From Halodesulfovibrio aestuarii DSM 17919 = ATCC 29578 (lineage in GTDB: Bacteria; Desulfobacterota; Desulfovibrionia; Desulfovibrionales; Desulfovibrionaceae), in contig NZ_ARQF01000018.1 in assembly GCF_000384815.1 (NCBI RefSeq), positions 142,691-206,690 of the forward strand: 64,000 nucleotides of DNA. Direction: 5' to 3'. Every line of letters starts with the position of its first letter. Position 1 is the stretch's first letter. Shown here one piece after another: positions 1 to 8,900 of this stretch. The position numbers were made by a program, and so were the translations under genes. The notes under the pieces are model-generated. The model saw only the letters and a program-made list of their open reading frames with translations. It was not told the origin of the DNA and made no database searches.

Positions 1-512
1 TTCGTCTTTTTAAAAGCTTGAACGCGTTAGAGAACGTACTTTCCGGCTGCCATTGCCGTATGAAATCCGGTGTGTTTGCTTCCATGTTCCGCACTTCTGC
101 CCAGCGTGCCGAAGAAAAGCATGTGCTTGAAAAAGCGATGGCAGAACTTGAGTTTGTTGGACTTAAAGATCAGTGGAATATTCAGGCTGATAGTCTTTCT
201 TACGGAAACCAGCGTTTGCTGGAAATTGCCCGTGCATTGGCAACAGAGCCCAAGTTCATTATTCTTGATGAACCTGCTGGCGGCATGAACGATCAAGAAA
301 CGCAGGAGCTTATTGATATTATCAAGGCCATTCGTGATCGTGGTATTACTGTGCTTCTTATTGAACATGACATGAGTCTTGTAATGAAGATCTGTGAGCA
401 TCTCATTGTACTTGAATACGGTGCTGTTATCGCGGAAGGCGATCCGGAAACTATTAAAAATGATCCCCGGGTTATCGAAGCGTATCTCGGTGCTGACGAT
501 GATCTGCTGTAA
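1..512 (+). CDS. livG: Branched-chain amino acid ABC transporter ATPase LivG, 3' part
   Basis: The reading frame is open from the first bases of the window, so the 5' end of this gene lies outside it. The visible part starts in the region after the Q-loop (RLFKSLNALENV, typical of LivG) and carries the ABC signature LSYGNQ, Walker B (FIILDEP, followed by AGGMN) and the switch-histidine segment LLIEHDMSL. LivG is one of two cytoplasmic ATPases that power uptake of leucine, isoleucine, valine or related amino acids with LivH, LivM and a periplasmic binding protein. The AGGMN after Walker B and the tight coupling to livF separate it from other ABC ATPases. The stop lies 14 bases before livF, so the two are cotranscribed. 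Confidence 0.93.
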   Translation, partial: RLFKSLNALENVLSGCHCRMKSGVFASMFRTSAQRAEEKHVLEKAMAELEFVGLKDQWNIQADSLSYGNQRLLEIARALATEPKFIILDEPAGGMNDQETQELIDIIKAIRDRGITVLLIEHDMSLVMKICEHLIVLEYGAVIAEGDPETIKNDPRVIEAYLGADDDLL

Positions 513-526
513 GGGAGACCTGCCAT

Positions 527-1243
527 ATGCTACTTGAACTTCGTGATCTGCATGTAAAATACGGTAACGTTGAGGCCCTGCACGGCATCAATCTTACTGT
601 TGACGAAGGTGAGATCGTCACCATCCTTGGTGCAAACGGGGCAGGAAAATCCACCACGTTGAATTCAATTTGTGGACTTGTAAAAGCGACCCAAGGTGAA
701 ATTCTTCTCGATGGGCAACCGATCCATTCTGTTCCGGCACATAATATCGTTAAACTGGGAATTTCTCAGTCTCCGGAAGGGCGTCGTGTATTTTCTACAC
801 TTACGGTAGAAGAAAATATGGATCTGGGCGCGTTTACCTTGAAAGATAAAGGGGTGATCGAGCGTAACCGGGAATGGATATATGACCTTTTCCCTCGCTT
901 GCTTGAGCGACGAACCCAGTTGGCAGGTACGCTTTCCGGTGGAGAGCAGCAGATGCTTGCAATTGGTCGTGCTCTTATGTCCAATCCACGCTTATTGCTT
1001 CTGGACGAACCTTCTCTTGGTCTTGCACCTATTCTTGTAAAATCTATTTTTGAAACAATTCGCAAAATCAACAAACACGGTCTCACCGTGATTCTCGTTG
1101 AACAAAATGCACGTGCCGCACTAAAACTTGCTGATCGTGGCTACGTTATGGAAGTAGGGAATATTGTTCTTGCAGATGATGCTAAGACTCTACTGGCCAA
1201 CCCTGAGATCCAGTCTGCTTACCTTGGTGGTAAGGGTCTGTAA
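527..1243 (+). CDS. livF: Branched-chain amino acid ABC transporter ATPase LivF
   Basis: This 238-residue protein is a complete small ABC ATPase of LivF length. Walker A GANGAGKST is at about residues 35-43, the signature LSGGEQQ at about 136-142, Walker B LLLLDEP at about 156-162 followed by SLGLAP, a hallmark of LivF, and the switch segment VILVEQNA near 200. It is the second ATPase of the high-affinity branched-chain amino acid importer and acts at the inner membrane face. An AAGGGAG ribosome site precedes the ATG. It is the last gene of the liv operon; a strong bidirectional terminator follows. Confidence 0.95.
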   Translation: MLLELRDLHVKYGNVEALHGINLTVDEGEIVTILGANGAGKSTTLNSICGLVKATQGEILLDGQPIHSVPAHNIVKLGISQSPEGRRVFSTLTVEENMDLGAFTLKDKGVIERNREWIYDLFPRLLERRTQLAGTLSGGEQQMLAIGRALMSNPRLLLLDEPSLGLAPILVKSIFETIRKINKHGLTVILVEQNARAALKLADRGYVMEVGNIVLADDAKTLLANPEIQSAYLGGKGL

Positions 1244-1261
1244 TTGTAGGTTCCACTGCAA

Positions 1262-1301
1262 TAAAAAAAGCCGCGGTACAACGTACCGCGGCTTTTTTTA
1301 T
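1262..1301. terminator. Bidirectional rho-independent terminator between livF and slyX
   Basis: A GC-rich hairpin with arms AGCCGCGGTAC and GTACCGCGGCT and a 3-base loop is flanked by A-run and T-run, so it can end livF on the plus strand and slyX on the minus strand. Confidence 0.9.
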
Positions 1302-1526
1302 TTATACATTTCCACCATAATGTGGTGGTGGTCCATCATCTACTCCGCCATCGTCAAGTGCAGGGCTGAGCTGACGGAGACGCAAAATCATTGCTTCCAT
1401 CTTCTTTTCTATTTCATCAATCTGGAACTGCTGACTGGTTAGTGCCTCATTAAGTTCAGTAATTGTTTTATCCTGAAAATAGAGCTGTTCTTCTAACTGG
1501 GTGATGCGTTCTTTAGTCTCTTTCAT
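1302..1526 (-). CDS. slyX: SlyX family protein
   Basis: A 74-residue protein that is almost entirely heptad-type coiled coil (ERITQLEEQLYFQDKTI) and ends in the proline-histidine tail GPPPHY, the two recognisable features of SlyX. The biochemical role of SlyX is not established. Its ATG overlaps the TGA of the upstream EVE-domain gene (ATGA overlap), so the pair is translationally coupled. Confidence 0.88.
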   Translation of the reverse strand: MKETKERITQLEEQLYFQDKTITELNEALTSQQFQIDEIEKKMEAMILRLRQLSPALDDGGVDDGPPPHYGGNV

Positions 1527-1993
1527 GCCTGCTCCTTTGCAAGGTTGCAGATGATATCAAATTCTTTTTTATCCACGGGCATTACAGAAAGACGGGAGCC
1601 TTTGCGTAATAATTCCATGTTTTCCAGTCCCGGAACCTGACGTAATTCTTTTAACGAAATGGCTCTCGGAAACTTCTCTACAAACTTAACATCTACCATA
1701 AACCAGCGGGGGTTTTCTTCTGTTGATTTAGGATCAAAATGACCGTCTTCCGGATCCCACGCTGTATGATCGGGATAACTTTCTCGTACAACTTCACATA
1801 GCCCGACAACTGAAGGGTTGGTGACACTGTGATAAAACAGCACCTTGTCGCCAAGTTTCATTTCGTCGCGCATGAAGTTACGTGCCTGATAATTACGAAC
1901 ACCGTCCCATGATGTTATTTGTTCCGGCTCATTTTCCAGAGTGTCGATGGAGTAGCAGCCAGGTTCAGATTTAACCAGCCAGTAGTTAGCCAT
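1523..1993 (-). CDS. EVE domain protein (thymocyte nuclear protein 1-like, DUF55)
   Basis: The 156-residue protein is a single EVE domain: it opens with YWLVKSEP, contains TSWDGVRNYQARNFM and LGDKVLFYHS, and ends with the LRKGSRLSVMPV segment typical of the family. EVE domains belong to the PUA-like superfamily and bind modified bases in DNA or RNA; the cellular target here is unknown. It starts the slyX operon. Confidence 0.93.
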   Translation of the reverse strand: MANYWLVKSEPGCYSIDTLENEPEQITSWDGVRNYQARNFMRDEMKLGDKVLFYHSVTNPSVVGLCEVVRESYPDHTAWDPEDGHFDPKSTEENPRWFMVDVKFVEKFPRAISLKELRQVPGLENMELLRKGSRLSVMPVDKKEFDIICNLAKEQA

Positions 1994-2405
1994 AGTGAAC
2001 TCCGTTTCTATTATGAAGACTGGTAGCAGTCCGAGTGTTAACTTTATTTCTATAACAGAAGATTATCTCAGTCTGTTTTTGAATACAAGTTGTAGCGAAC
2101 GTTGCAAGGAGGACTGGCAATGGAGTATTTCGCAGTGTGGTAGAGCGTAGCATAGTTTGGGGGATGTCGTAACGGATTTCTTTTGTGAGTTCGTAGGCTC
2201 AAGTAATAAAATAGTTCTGTCGAAGGAATAGCATTCTTGTATAGTACGTTATTTTTATGAGTATTGCAGGTTGTGGGTATGAACATAATTCGTGACTATC
2301 TCTTGGTAATATCTCTTGAAATAAGGAAATAGTCTTTCATGGATGAATTTAGTTTGGTAATGTACCATACAAAGCTATTGAAAAGTACTGTTATGGGAGA
2401 TGGAC
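1994..2405. other. Intergenic region between the EVE and DUF3124 genes
   Basis: About 410 bases without a convincing gene. It must carry divergent promoters for the EVE and DUF3124 genes. A short minus-strand open frame at 2068-2286 lacks a ribosome site and has no recognisable composition, so I do not call it. Confidence 0.5.
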
Positions 2406-2876
2406 ATGAAAACTCACCGCGCGTCATTGATGATGGGAATATTTTTGTTTGTAGTAGTGGCTTTATTACCAACATGGGCCTCTGCTCGAGCAATGCAAAA
2501 AGAACAAACGTTGTATGTTCCTGCCTATTCTTACATTTATCATGGGAATAAAGAGGCAAAAATCAAGCTGACAACAACTCTGAGTGTGCGAAATACAAGC
2601 CGGACAGAGAGTATCCGTATTGTCAGTGTAGACTATTATGATACTGATGGAAAATTGTTGCGTAGCTATGTAAAAGAACCAGTTGTTATGAAGCCACTTC
2701 AGTCTCTGCGTTACATTGTAAGCCTTGACGACGAGGAAGGCGGCTCAGGTGCAAATTTTGTTCTTAAATGGGAAGCTGATAAAGCGGTAGATGTGCCTAT
2801 TATTGAGAGTATAATGCTTGGCACCGGCTCTTCATATGGCTTTTCATTTCTTACTCAAGGTGTACCTATCGAATAG
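2406..2876 (+). CDS. DUF3124 domain exported protein
   Basis: A 156-residue protein with an N-terminal signal peptide (hydrophobic core GIFLFVVVALLPTW, cleavage likely after ASA) and then the DUF3124 pattern: YVPAYSYIYHG, LSVRNTSRTESI, VDYYDTDGKL, GGSGANFVLKW and a glycine/serine-rich end. The family is common in sulfate reducers and cyanobacteria and has no known function. I prefer the ATG at 2406 because GGGAG lies about six bases upstream, while the in-frame ATG at 2400 overlaps that site. Its stop abuts the end of the convergent minus-strand gene. Confidence 0.88.
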   Translation: MKTHRASLMMGIFLFVVVALLPTWASARAMQKEQTLYVPAYSYIYHGNKEAKIKLTTTLSVRNTSRTESIRIVSVDYYDTDGKLLRSYVKEPVVMKPLQSLRYIVSLDDEEGGSGANFVLKWEADKAVDVPIIESIMLGTGSSYGFSFLTQGVPIE

Positions 2877-4292
2877 CTATTCCTCCAGCCAATCTGTGAG
2901 CAGTGGCGGAGTGGACACATAGCGCATTGGTTTCCATTGGCATTGTGCTGTAAGTTCAATGCCGTGCTGAATAACGGATACAGGTCTGTCAGAAGAAACT
3001 ACTATTGTAATAATGTTTTTGTGCATGGCAGTGAAACGTACTGCGGAGTTAAATCGTGCTCCACGTGCCCTATTTTCTCCGGGTACTGTTCGTCCATCCA
3101 GTAGGCAAGCAAAACCAAGCAGTGTTGAAGACTTGCTGATGTGTAATGCTCCATCAACTTTTGCAAGTGAACAAGCGATATCAATGTTCTCAGGCAGGCT
3201 CAAATCAAGTGGGGATTGCAGTATCTGTCCTGCAATATTTCGTGGAATAGTATTGAGATCCAGTACTAGGGTGCAACCGTGTTTACGTTCGCGAGCCTGT
3301 ACTACAACACGTGTTGTATACTGAAAAATATTGTGCTGTTGTTCAGGTGTTAAGTTGGATTCGAGTAATGCTTCTTCCAGTTGAACAAGGTTTGGCTTGC
3401 GGTTTGTTGCAAGAAAGTTACCTGATGCGAAACTGCAAATGAGTTCGTCATCCAGTTTTACCATTCCGTGATTTCCTTCAAACATTACGAGGAGCGACCC
3501 TGGGGGAAGCTCGCCGGAAGCAATACCGGCAAGGGTACAACCGTCTGAAATAAGATAGCGCTCTGTATTTTCGACTGCCTGAAGTGTCTTCCTGCAATGA
3601 CGGAGGTTTACGAGGAGAGGTTGCTCCATTCGCGGAAATGATGCTTGAAAATGGACGTGCTGCAGGAAGCGTGGTTCAACAAAAGCAATTTTTCCACGCG
3701 GCCATGCGCCTTCTTCTCGTGTGTTTGAGATACCTAGAATTGCATTAAGTGTAGGATAGATACGTAAATATGTATCCATTCCTAACGATTCACTTCTTTT
3801 GTCTATGATGTAATCACGGATGGCGTGTTGAGCGTACGCTTGTAGAACATAACTGGAAGTATCGTTGCGCAGACCGGCATCCTGACTGAAGTCGGCACAC
3901 AGTTGTGTGGCTGCGTATTCCAGCCAGCGAAGGATAGGGCCTTTGGAGCAGATGTCTGGATGTTCTTCTGTGAACCACATCTGGAATGGAAGTGTTATGC
4001 AGGAGCCCCCATAGGATATCAGGCCAGAAAGTTGCGGATCCTCTACCGTATCGAATTCCTGCAGCAGATCACAGGAAACTGTTTCCTGAAAATTTGCAAA
4101 AAGATCTTTGAGACGCGGTTGGTGACCGTCGAGCAAATTTTGTGGATCAAGAATATAAAATGGTCCATCACATTCCAGACAGATGATCAGCGCCACGCGG
4201 CTGGGGCCGGCGAAGTGTGACAGACCATCACTCAACCCATCAAGAATATTGTAAATACTTCTTCTCCAATGTGAAGTGCCCATTGTCGTCAT
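2877..4292 (-). CDS. Protein with C-terminal diadenylate cyclase (DisA_N/DAC-like) domain
   Basis: The 471-residue protein has a C-terminal segment (about 330-455) that matches the nucleotide-binding domain of DisA/CdaA c-di-AMP synthases: a VDGALHIS motif at about 379-386, a glycine-rich turn, then RGARFNSAVRF at about 410-420 and the IVVSSDRPVSVI strand. DAC enzymes use DGA and RHR motifs; here DGA is kept but RHR reads RFN, so activity is uncertain. The N-terminal ~300 residues are unfamiliar. AGGAG lies six bases before the ATG. No c-di-AMP target gene is visible nearby. Alternative: a catalytically dead nucleotide-binding sensor. Confidence 0.75.
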   Translation of the reverse strand: MTTMGTSHWRRSIYNILDGLSDGLSHFAGPSRVALIICLECDGPFYILDPQNLLDGHQPRLKDLFANFQETVSCDLLQEFDTVEDPQLSGLISYGGSCITLPFQMWFTEEHPDICSKGPILRWLEYAATQLCADFSQDAGLRNDTSSYVLQAYAQHAIRDYIIDKRSESLGMDTYLRIYPTLNAILGISNTREEGAWPRGKIAFVEPRFLQHVHFQASFPRMEQPLLVNLRHCRKTLQAVENTERYLISDGCTLAGIASGELPPGSLLVMFEGNHGMVKLDDELICSFASGNFLATNRKPNLVQLEEALLESNLTPEQQHNIFQYTTRVVVQARERKHGCTLVLDLNTIPRNIAGQILQSPLDLSLPENIDIACSLAKVDGALHISKSSTLLGFACLLDGRTVPGENRARGARFNSAVRFTAMHKNIITIVVSSDRPVSVIQHGIELTAQCQWKPMRYVSTPPLLTDWLEE

Positions 4293-4684
4293 CTTGTTCT
4301 CCTCGCGGCAGAGGTTGGGGGAAGCCCAACACTATAAAAAACGAAATATTGCGCGTTAGCTTCTGATTAATTTGTAGCAACTTGCTATAATAGAAACATT
4401 ACTGTTGATTGTCGAGGTATGTTCATAACTCAGTATAATACAAGAGAATCAGCCACAGGGTTGCTCTGTGTATAATATGTGGTAGCCTATCTGCATGTGT
4501 AAAAAGGAGCAAGAACAAGTGTCTATTTCAAGTGAGAACGTTCTTGTTTTACAAGTAAATATAATTGTAAGAGTAGTACAAAATTTCTCAACTATAGTAT
4601 AAATATACTTGGGCGTAGCAATTGTATTTGTATATGTTCTTATATCTTAGGCTAAGAATGAACAGTATCTTCAGGAAAACAAGT
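4293..4684. other. Divergent intergenic region, AT-rich
   Basis: About 390 bases between the DAC-domain gene and the FliM/FliG-like gene. The part from 4550 to 4640 is very AT-rich and is the likely place of the plus-strand promoter, but I see no pair of -35/-10 boxes good enough to call. Confidence 0.4.
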
Positions 4685-6658
4685 ATGGCTAAAAAACGGG
4701 TGAGGGGAAAAGTTCTCCCCTTTCATACGCAACAGAATGCTTTCAGCACCGTAGATGACTCGACAAGCGTAACATGTGACGAGTCTTCTGTTGATGCGCC
4801 AGACTTTTCTGTTGGGCAAAATATCCAGTCGGAATGTACAGGCAATGCAGACCAAGTGCAGCTTGAAGTTACGGTTGATCTTGATCCGTGGTCTGATGAG
4901 GCATGGCAGGCGTCGCTAAGCGGTGTTGAAAGTGACCTCGTAACGGAGCTATTTGGAACTGAAAAGTCTGTACCATCTTCTAATGAAGTAACTATTGAGG
5001 AAATGCAGTGGCTGCTGAAAAGTTCTTCTGTAGATGCTGATTGCAGTGATGGTTTTGGTGCGTCTTCCGACTCCGGTTATATTTTGGGGTTACCGACTAA
5101 ACAGCTTGCAGATGCACAAAAAAACGGGACACTGACTCACTTGATTGAGTATCGCTACCGCAAGTCGATGCAATTTCCTGTACTTGATAAGGTTTTGAAT
5201 AAATTTGCTGCTGAGGCTTCTAAACGCTTACGGAAGATTGCAGGGCAGTCTTGTCAGGTAAGAGCCATACGTTCTGCCCGTGCTCCATTTGATGTATGGC
5301 TGCGAATGGATCATCCTGTTGCAACCACCTTTTCTATGTTCCCGCTGGATGGCGTGAGTGTGTTTGGAATGGAACGTGATGTTGCGGCAGGGCTAGCCCA
5401 CGCGATTTTTTCAGGAGGGGAGCAGGAGCTCGTCCCGCAGTTGCTTCGTAGGCTGGCTGCGCTGAAAAAGAAGAATAAAAATATCTCACGCTGTCCTATA
5501 GCAAGTAGTGTGGTGCGGCATGTACTTCATCTCTTATTGCTTGATATGGAGTGGGCGTTGGCTCCGTATTATGAAGTCGAGTCTATGCATAGCAAAGCGG
5601 ATGAGCCAGCTTTATACAGTAAACATTTCTGGCTGGATGAACCCTGTATTGTATGTGAACTGTCCGTAAGTATAGACAGCACTGAAGGCAGTGAAGGCTC
5701 TGGTATTAGCGGAACAATGATGATGGTTTTTCCTGAGAAAATGTTGGAAGAGCTTCTTCCGATTCTTACAGGAAAACAGTCGGTTCTTGTGCCGGAGTTT
5801 ACAGAAATTGATGCTTCAGCCCAAGAGCACCTTTTGCATTTAGACAATGACGCGTTACGATCTGAGTTGGAGACTCAGCATCCGTTGTCTGCGGCAGTTA
5901 TTTTGTCTCAATTGTCTGAAGACAGAAGGCTTACGATTGTTGAGAAGATGAGCAAAAACAAGCAGAAAGCAATAGAAAGGCGAGCAGGACATAGAGCGGG
6001 AATTGAAAATGTTTTGTCTGAACAACAGCAGTTTGTTGCTTCGGTACTAGCGCTTGGTGAAAACCATGCCGCACAGGTGCTCAGCAGCTTTTCTCCAGAA
6101 GCCGCAGCCGGCTTTTTACGGGAGGCAGGCAAATTGCCGTCGTTGTATTCGGAGCAAGTAAACGCGCTGTTGAAAAGTCGGAACAGTTCGATTGTCAGTG
6201 CCGGTGCACTGGTTGTGGATAGTGCGCTTGTCCGAAGGTTGATGATACGGGCAATTGCAGCAAAAGATATGGCGCAGGTTGTAGCTTTATGCCGCAACGA
6301 CAGAGTGCATATGCCGTTTGCATTAATTTTGTCAGTGCCTGTGGAAGACCTTGTTGCAGTGCTCCGTAACGAACCTGTATCAATCCAGTCTGCAGTTATT
6401 TGTCAACTTCTGGGAACAGACAGAGACTATACCGCAAAAGTATTTGAAGTCTTTTCTCCGGAAGAACGACAGGAGATTGCGAAGCAGTTGGCGTATGAAA
6501 AACGTATTGAACCCGAGTTTGTGACACTTTTAGAGAATTATTTTATTGCACAGCTTTCAAAACGTAGTGACAACGAGGCATTAAGTATTCCGGAGCAGGA
6601 GCAGTGGGCAGTTTCCGGTACTGTTGAATGGCTGTTAGAAAATTTTTCTCTTGAGTAG
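4685..6658 (+). CDS. Fused FliM-like / FliG-like flagellar switch protein
   Basis: The 657-residue protein combines two rotor families. A low-complexity acidic N-terminus (1-100) is followed by EEMQWLLKS, reminiscent of the FliM EEIDALL motif, then a FliM-type core at about 165-362: FPLDGVSVFGM, the SGGE turn, and MMMVFPEKMLEELLPIL, which parallels the FliM strand-helix that ends in a PF..MI.PLRELL pattern. From about 392 it turns FliG-like: LETQHPLSAAVILSQL (FliG EHPQ.IA.IL), and again at 556-625 a second FliG middle-domain copy ending EIAKQLAYEKRIEPE. There is no flagellar operon around it. The start at 4685 is chosen for AGGA eight bases upstream; longer starts have none. Function in motility is inferred only from similarity. 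Confidence 0.72.
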   Translation: MAKKRVRGKVLPFHTQQNAFSTVDDSTSVTCDESSVDAPDFSVGQNIQSECTGNADQVQLEVTVDLDPWSDEAWQASLSGVESDLVTELFGTEKSVPSSNEVTIEEMQWLLKSSSVDADCSDGFGASSDSGYILGLPTKQLADAQKNGTLTHLIEYRYRKSMQFPVLDKVLNKFAAEASKRLRKIAGQSCQVRAIRSARAPFDVWLRMDHPVATTFSMFPLDGVSVFGMERDVAAGLAHAIFSGGEQELVPQLLRRLAALKKKNKNISRCPIASSVVRHVLHLLLLDMEWALAPYYEVESMHSKADEPALYSKHFWLDEPCIVCELSVSIDSTEGSEGSGISGTMMMVFPEKMLEELLPILTGKQSVLVPEFTEIDASAQEHLLHLDNDALRSELETQHPLSAAVILSQLSEDRRLTIVEKMSKNKQKAIERRAGHRAGIENVLSEQQQFVASVLALGENHAAQVLSSFSPEAAAGFLREAGKLPSLYSEQVNALLKSRNSSIVSAGALVVDSALVRRLMIRAIAAKDMAQVVALCRNDRVHMPFALILSVPVEDLVAVLRNEPVSIQSAVICQLLGTDRDYTAKVFEVFSPEERQEIAKQLAYEKRIEPEFVTLLENYFIAQLSKRSDNEALSIPEQEQWAVSGTVEWLLENFSLE

Positions 6659-6719
6659 ATCCATAATTATTGCTTGTTACTATGGACAGACATTACGGGT
6701 TGCGTAGTGCTATTGATTT

Positions 6720-6774
6720 TTAAAAAGCTAAGGTCGACTCGCAGAATTTTTGCGAATCGACCTTAGCTTTTTCA
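6720..6774. terminator. Terminator after the FliM/FliG-like gene
   Basis: A long hairpin with arms GCTAAGGTCGA and TCGACCTTAGC, extended by CTCGC/GCGAA pairing, lies between A- and T-runs. It can serve the plus-strand gene and also the convergent ygiQ gene. Confidence 0.85.
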
Positions 6775-6840
6775 TTTCTATACAGAGTTTTTATCGGGAG
6801 ATAAAAGTTCTGAGTGGGGAGAGCTCTCCAATACTGTAAA

Positions 6841-8808
6841 TCAGCTTTTGTTTACTGAGAACGGGGATGCCTTGCCTTGGCCTGATTGAGGATCGCGCTG
6901 AGATTGACGACTACGTTTCTTGCTGTCGCGTTCGGAAAATCTACTGGAGCCGCGCTTGCCGGAATCATGCTTGTTGTTCGTTTGCTTAGCATTAGTTTGT
7001 TTTGCAGTATATGCGCTGCGCTTTCCTCGCGATGCTTTGGAATTCTTGTGTCCAACGCTCGGTATCAGGATGTGGTGCTGTCGGAGACGTTCAGCATCGG
7101 AGCGAGCGACAAAAATTTCGTCTCCTTTTTCATCTATGCGAGCATAGTAGGATGCTGTTGCCACCGTGCCTGGTGTCGGGATGAAACACTGGACTTGCTG
7201 TGGCTGCCAGCCACGGGCGCGAAGCCAGTTGCCTAGTTCGTGCATGTGGTTGTCGGTACAGCCCGGGAACGCACTCATGAGATACGGGATCACATATTGT
7301 TCTTTTCCGGCTTGTTCAGAGTATTGTTTGAATGCGTTCAGAAATTTTTCAAAGGAAGCAAGACCCGGCTTCCGCATGCGGTTCAGCACGCCATCGCAAA
7401 TGTGTTCGGGTGCTACTTTGAGCTGACCACCGGTAAATTCCATGGTGTATGCACGAAGGGCAGTTTCTTCTTTTTGTGCGAGATCGTAGCGGACCCCGCT
7501 GGCAACACGAACGTTTTTGATTCCCTTAATTTTTTGGATATCGCGCAGCAGCATAATGCCTTCTGCCTGATTTACTGTAAATTGCGGGCACACTTTGGGA
7601 TACATGCAGCTTTGGCGCTTACATTTTTCAGGGCTAACCTTACAGTATGCTTGCCACATGTTAGCGGAAGGGCCTCCCACGTCGCTTATAGATCCGTTGA
7701 ATCGTTTGTTGCGGGTGAGGGCTTCAACTTCTCTCATGATGGATTCTTTACTTCGTGAGGCAATTCTTCTGCCCTGATGCAGTGCAAGCGAACAAAATGA
7801 ACAGCCTCCACCACAGCCCCGGTGCGTTGTGATGCTGGTTGTCATCATATCAACACACGGAATTTTTTCTTTGTAGGATGGATGCTGTGTTTTTGCGTAT
7901 GGCAGGCCGTAGAGCTCGTCCATCTCTTCTTCAGACAGAGGCAGGGCTGGCGGAGCTAGAATAACCGCCCGCTTACCGACGGGCTGTATTGCCCATTCAT
8001 CAGCTTTTTGAACATGGCGTTCAAGTGTAAGGGTGGCCGTCATGAGCTGTTTACCGTCAGCTTCTATATCTTCGTGTGATGGGAGCTCCACGATTTTTGC
8101 CTGTGGCGGAATATCCTCGCGGGTTCCCATGTAGGCGACTCCGCGCACCTCCTGCGCAATGTACGAAAACGGTGTGCCGGATGTCTCACCGTACTGGTCA
8201 AGAATATGGGCAAGGTGCAGCATAGCGTATTCACCCATGCCGTAAACGACACAGTCTGCTTTACTATCAAGAAGAATAGAGCGGCGCAGTTTGTCTGTCC
8301 AGAAATCGTAGTGCGTGATGCGTCGAAGTGAAGCTTCAATGCCGCCGATGACTACTGGAATATTGGGAAACGCACTGCGGACGAGGTTGGAATAAACAAT
8401 CGTGGCACGGTTAGGCCTCGCACCGGCTTTTCCACCGGGGGTGTACGCATCGTCATGGCGTTTTTTCCTAAATGCAGTGTAGTGCGCCAACATGGAATCA
8501 ATGGCTCCTGCGCTTACAGAAGCGAATAGACGCGGACGCCCCATTGCAAGAATGTCATCCGTTTTGTCCCAGCGAGGTTGGGCAATAATGCCTACGCGAT
8601 AGCCGTGTGCTACAAGCCAGCGCCCTAGAAGGGAGGCTGCAAAGCTCGGGTGATCAACGTAAGAGTCGCCAGTGATGAAGAGTATATCAAGTTCATCCCA
8701 ACCGAGTTCATCCATTTCCTTTTTGGACATAGGAAGAAATGCTGGTTGTTCAAGCGGTGCACGGCCGAGAACTTGACGCTCTGATTTTTGATTCCATGTT
8801 TTTGTCAT
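6841..8808 (-). CDS. YgiQ family radical SAM protein
   Basis: The 655-residue protein follows the YgiQ/UPF0313 family along its length: FLPMSKKEMDELGWDELDIL near the start, GDSYVDHPSF, GGIEASLRR, and the radical SAM cluster motif CGGGCSFC (CxxxCxxC) around residue 325. Further family blocks are the DVGGPSANMW and C.YP..CP segments and KVAPEHICDG. The lysine/serine-rich tail is disordered, as in relatives. Substrate and product are unknown; a tRNA or small-molecule modification role is usually guessed. I chose the ATG at 8808; an in-frame TTG at 8850 has no good ribosome site, and 8808 is also poorly supported. Confidence 0.92.
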   Translation of the reverse strand: MTKTWNQKSERQVLGRAPLEQPAFLPMSKKEMDELGWDELDILFITGDSYVDHPSFAASLLGRWLVAHGYRVGIIAQPRWDKTDDILAMGRPRLFASVSAGAIDSMLAHYTAFRKKRHDDAYTPGGKAGARPNRATIVYSNLVRSAFPNIPVVIGGIEASLRRITHYDFWTDKLRRSILLDSKADCVVYGMGEYAMLHLAHILDQYGETSGTPFSYIAQEVRGVAYMGTREDIPPQAKIVELPSHEDIEADGKQLMTATLTLERHVQKADEWAIQPVGKRAVILAPPALPLSEEEMDELYGLPYAKTQHPSYKEKIPCVDMMTTSITTHRGCGGGCSFCSLALHQGRRIASRSKESIMREVEALTRNKRFNGSISDVGGPSANMWQAYCKVSPEKCKRQSCMYPKVCPQFTVNQAEGIMLLRDIQKIKGIKNVRVASGVRYDLAQKEETALRAYTMEFTGGQLKVAPEHICDGVLNRMRKPGLASFEKFLNAFKQYSEQAGKEQYVIPYLMSAFPGCTDNHMHELGNWLRARGWQPQQVQCFIPTPGTVATASYYARIDEKGDEIFVARSDAERLRQHHILIPSVGHKNSKASRGKRSAYTAKQTNAKQTNNKHDSGKRGSSRFSERDSKKRSRQSQRDPQSGQGKASPFSVNKS

Positions 8809-8900
8809 GCGCGGAATATAAGGATTGCGCAGTGGTCTGGCAATAGACAATACCTGTCGGGAGAATTAATTCTTGAGCCAACGTTTCATGGAATTAAGTA

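Noticed and set aside
2068..2286. 72-codon minus-strand frame upstream of DUF3124
   Set aside because: Lacks a ribosome site and recognisable protein features.
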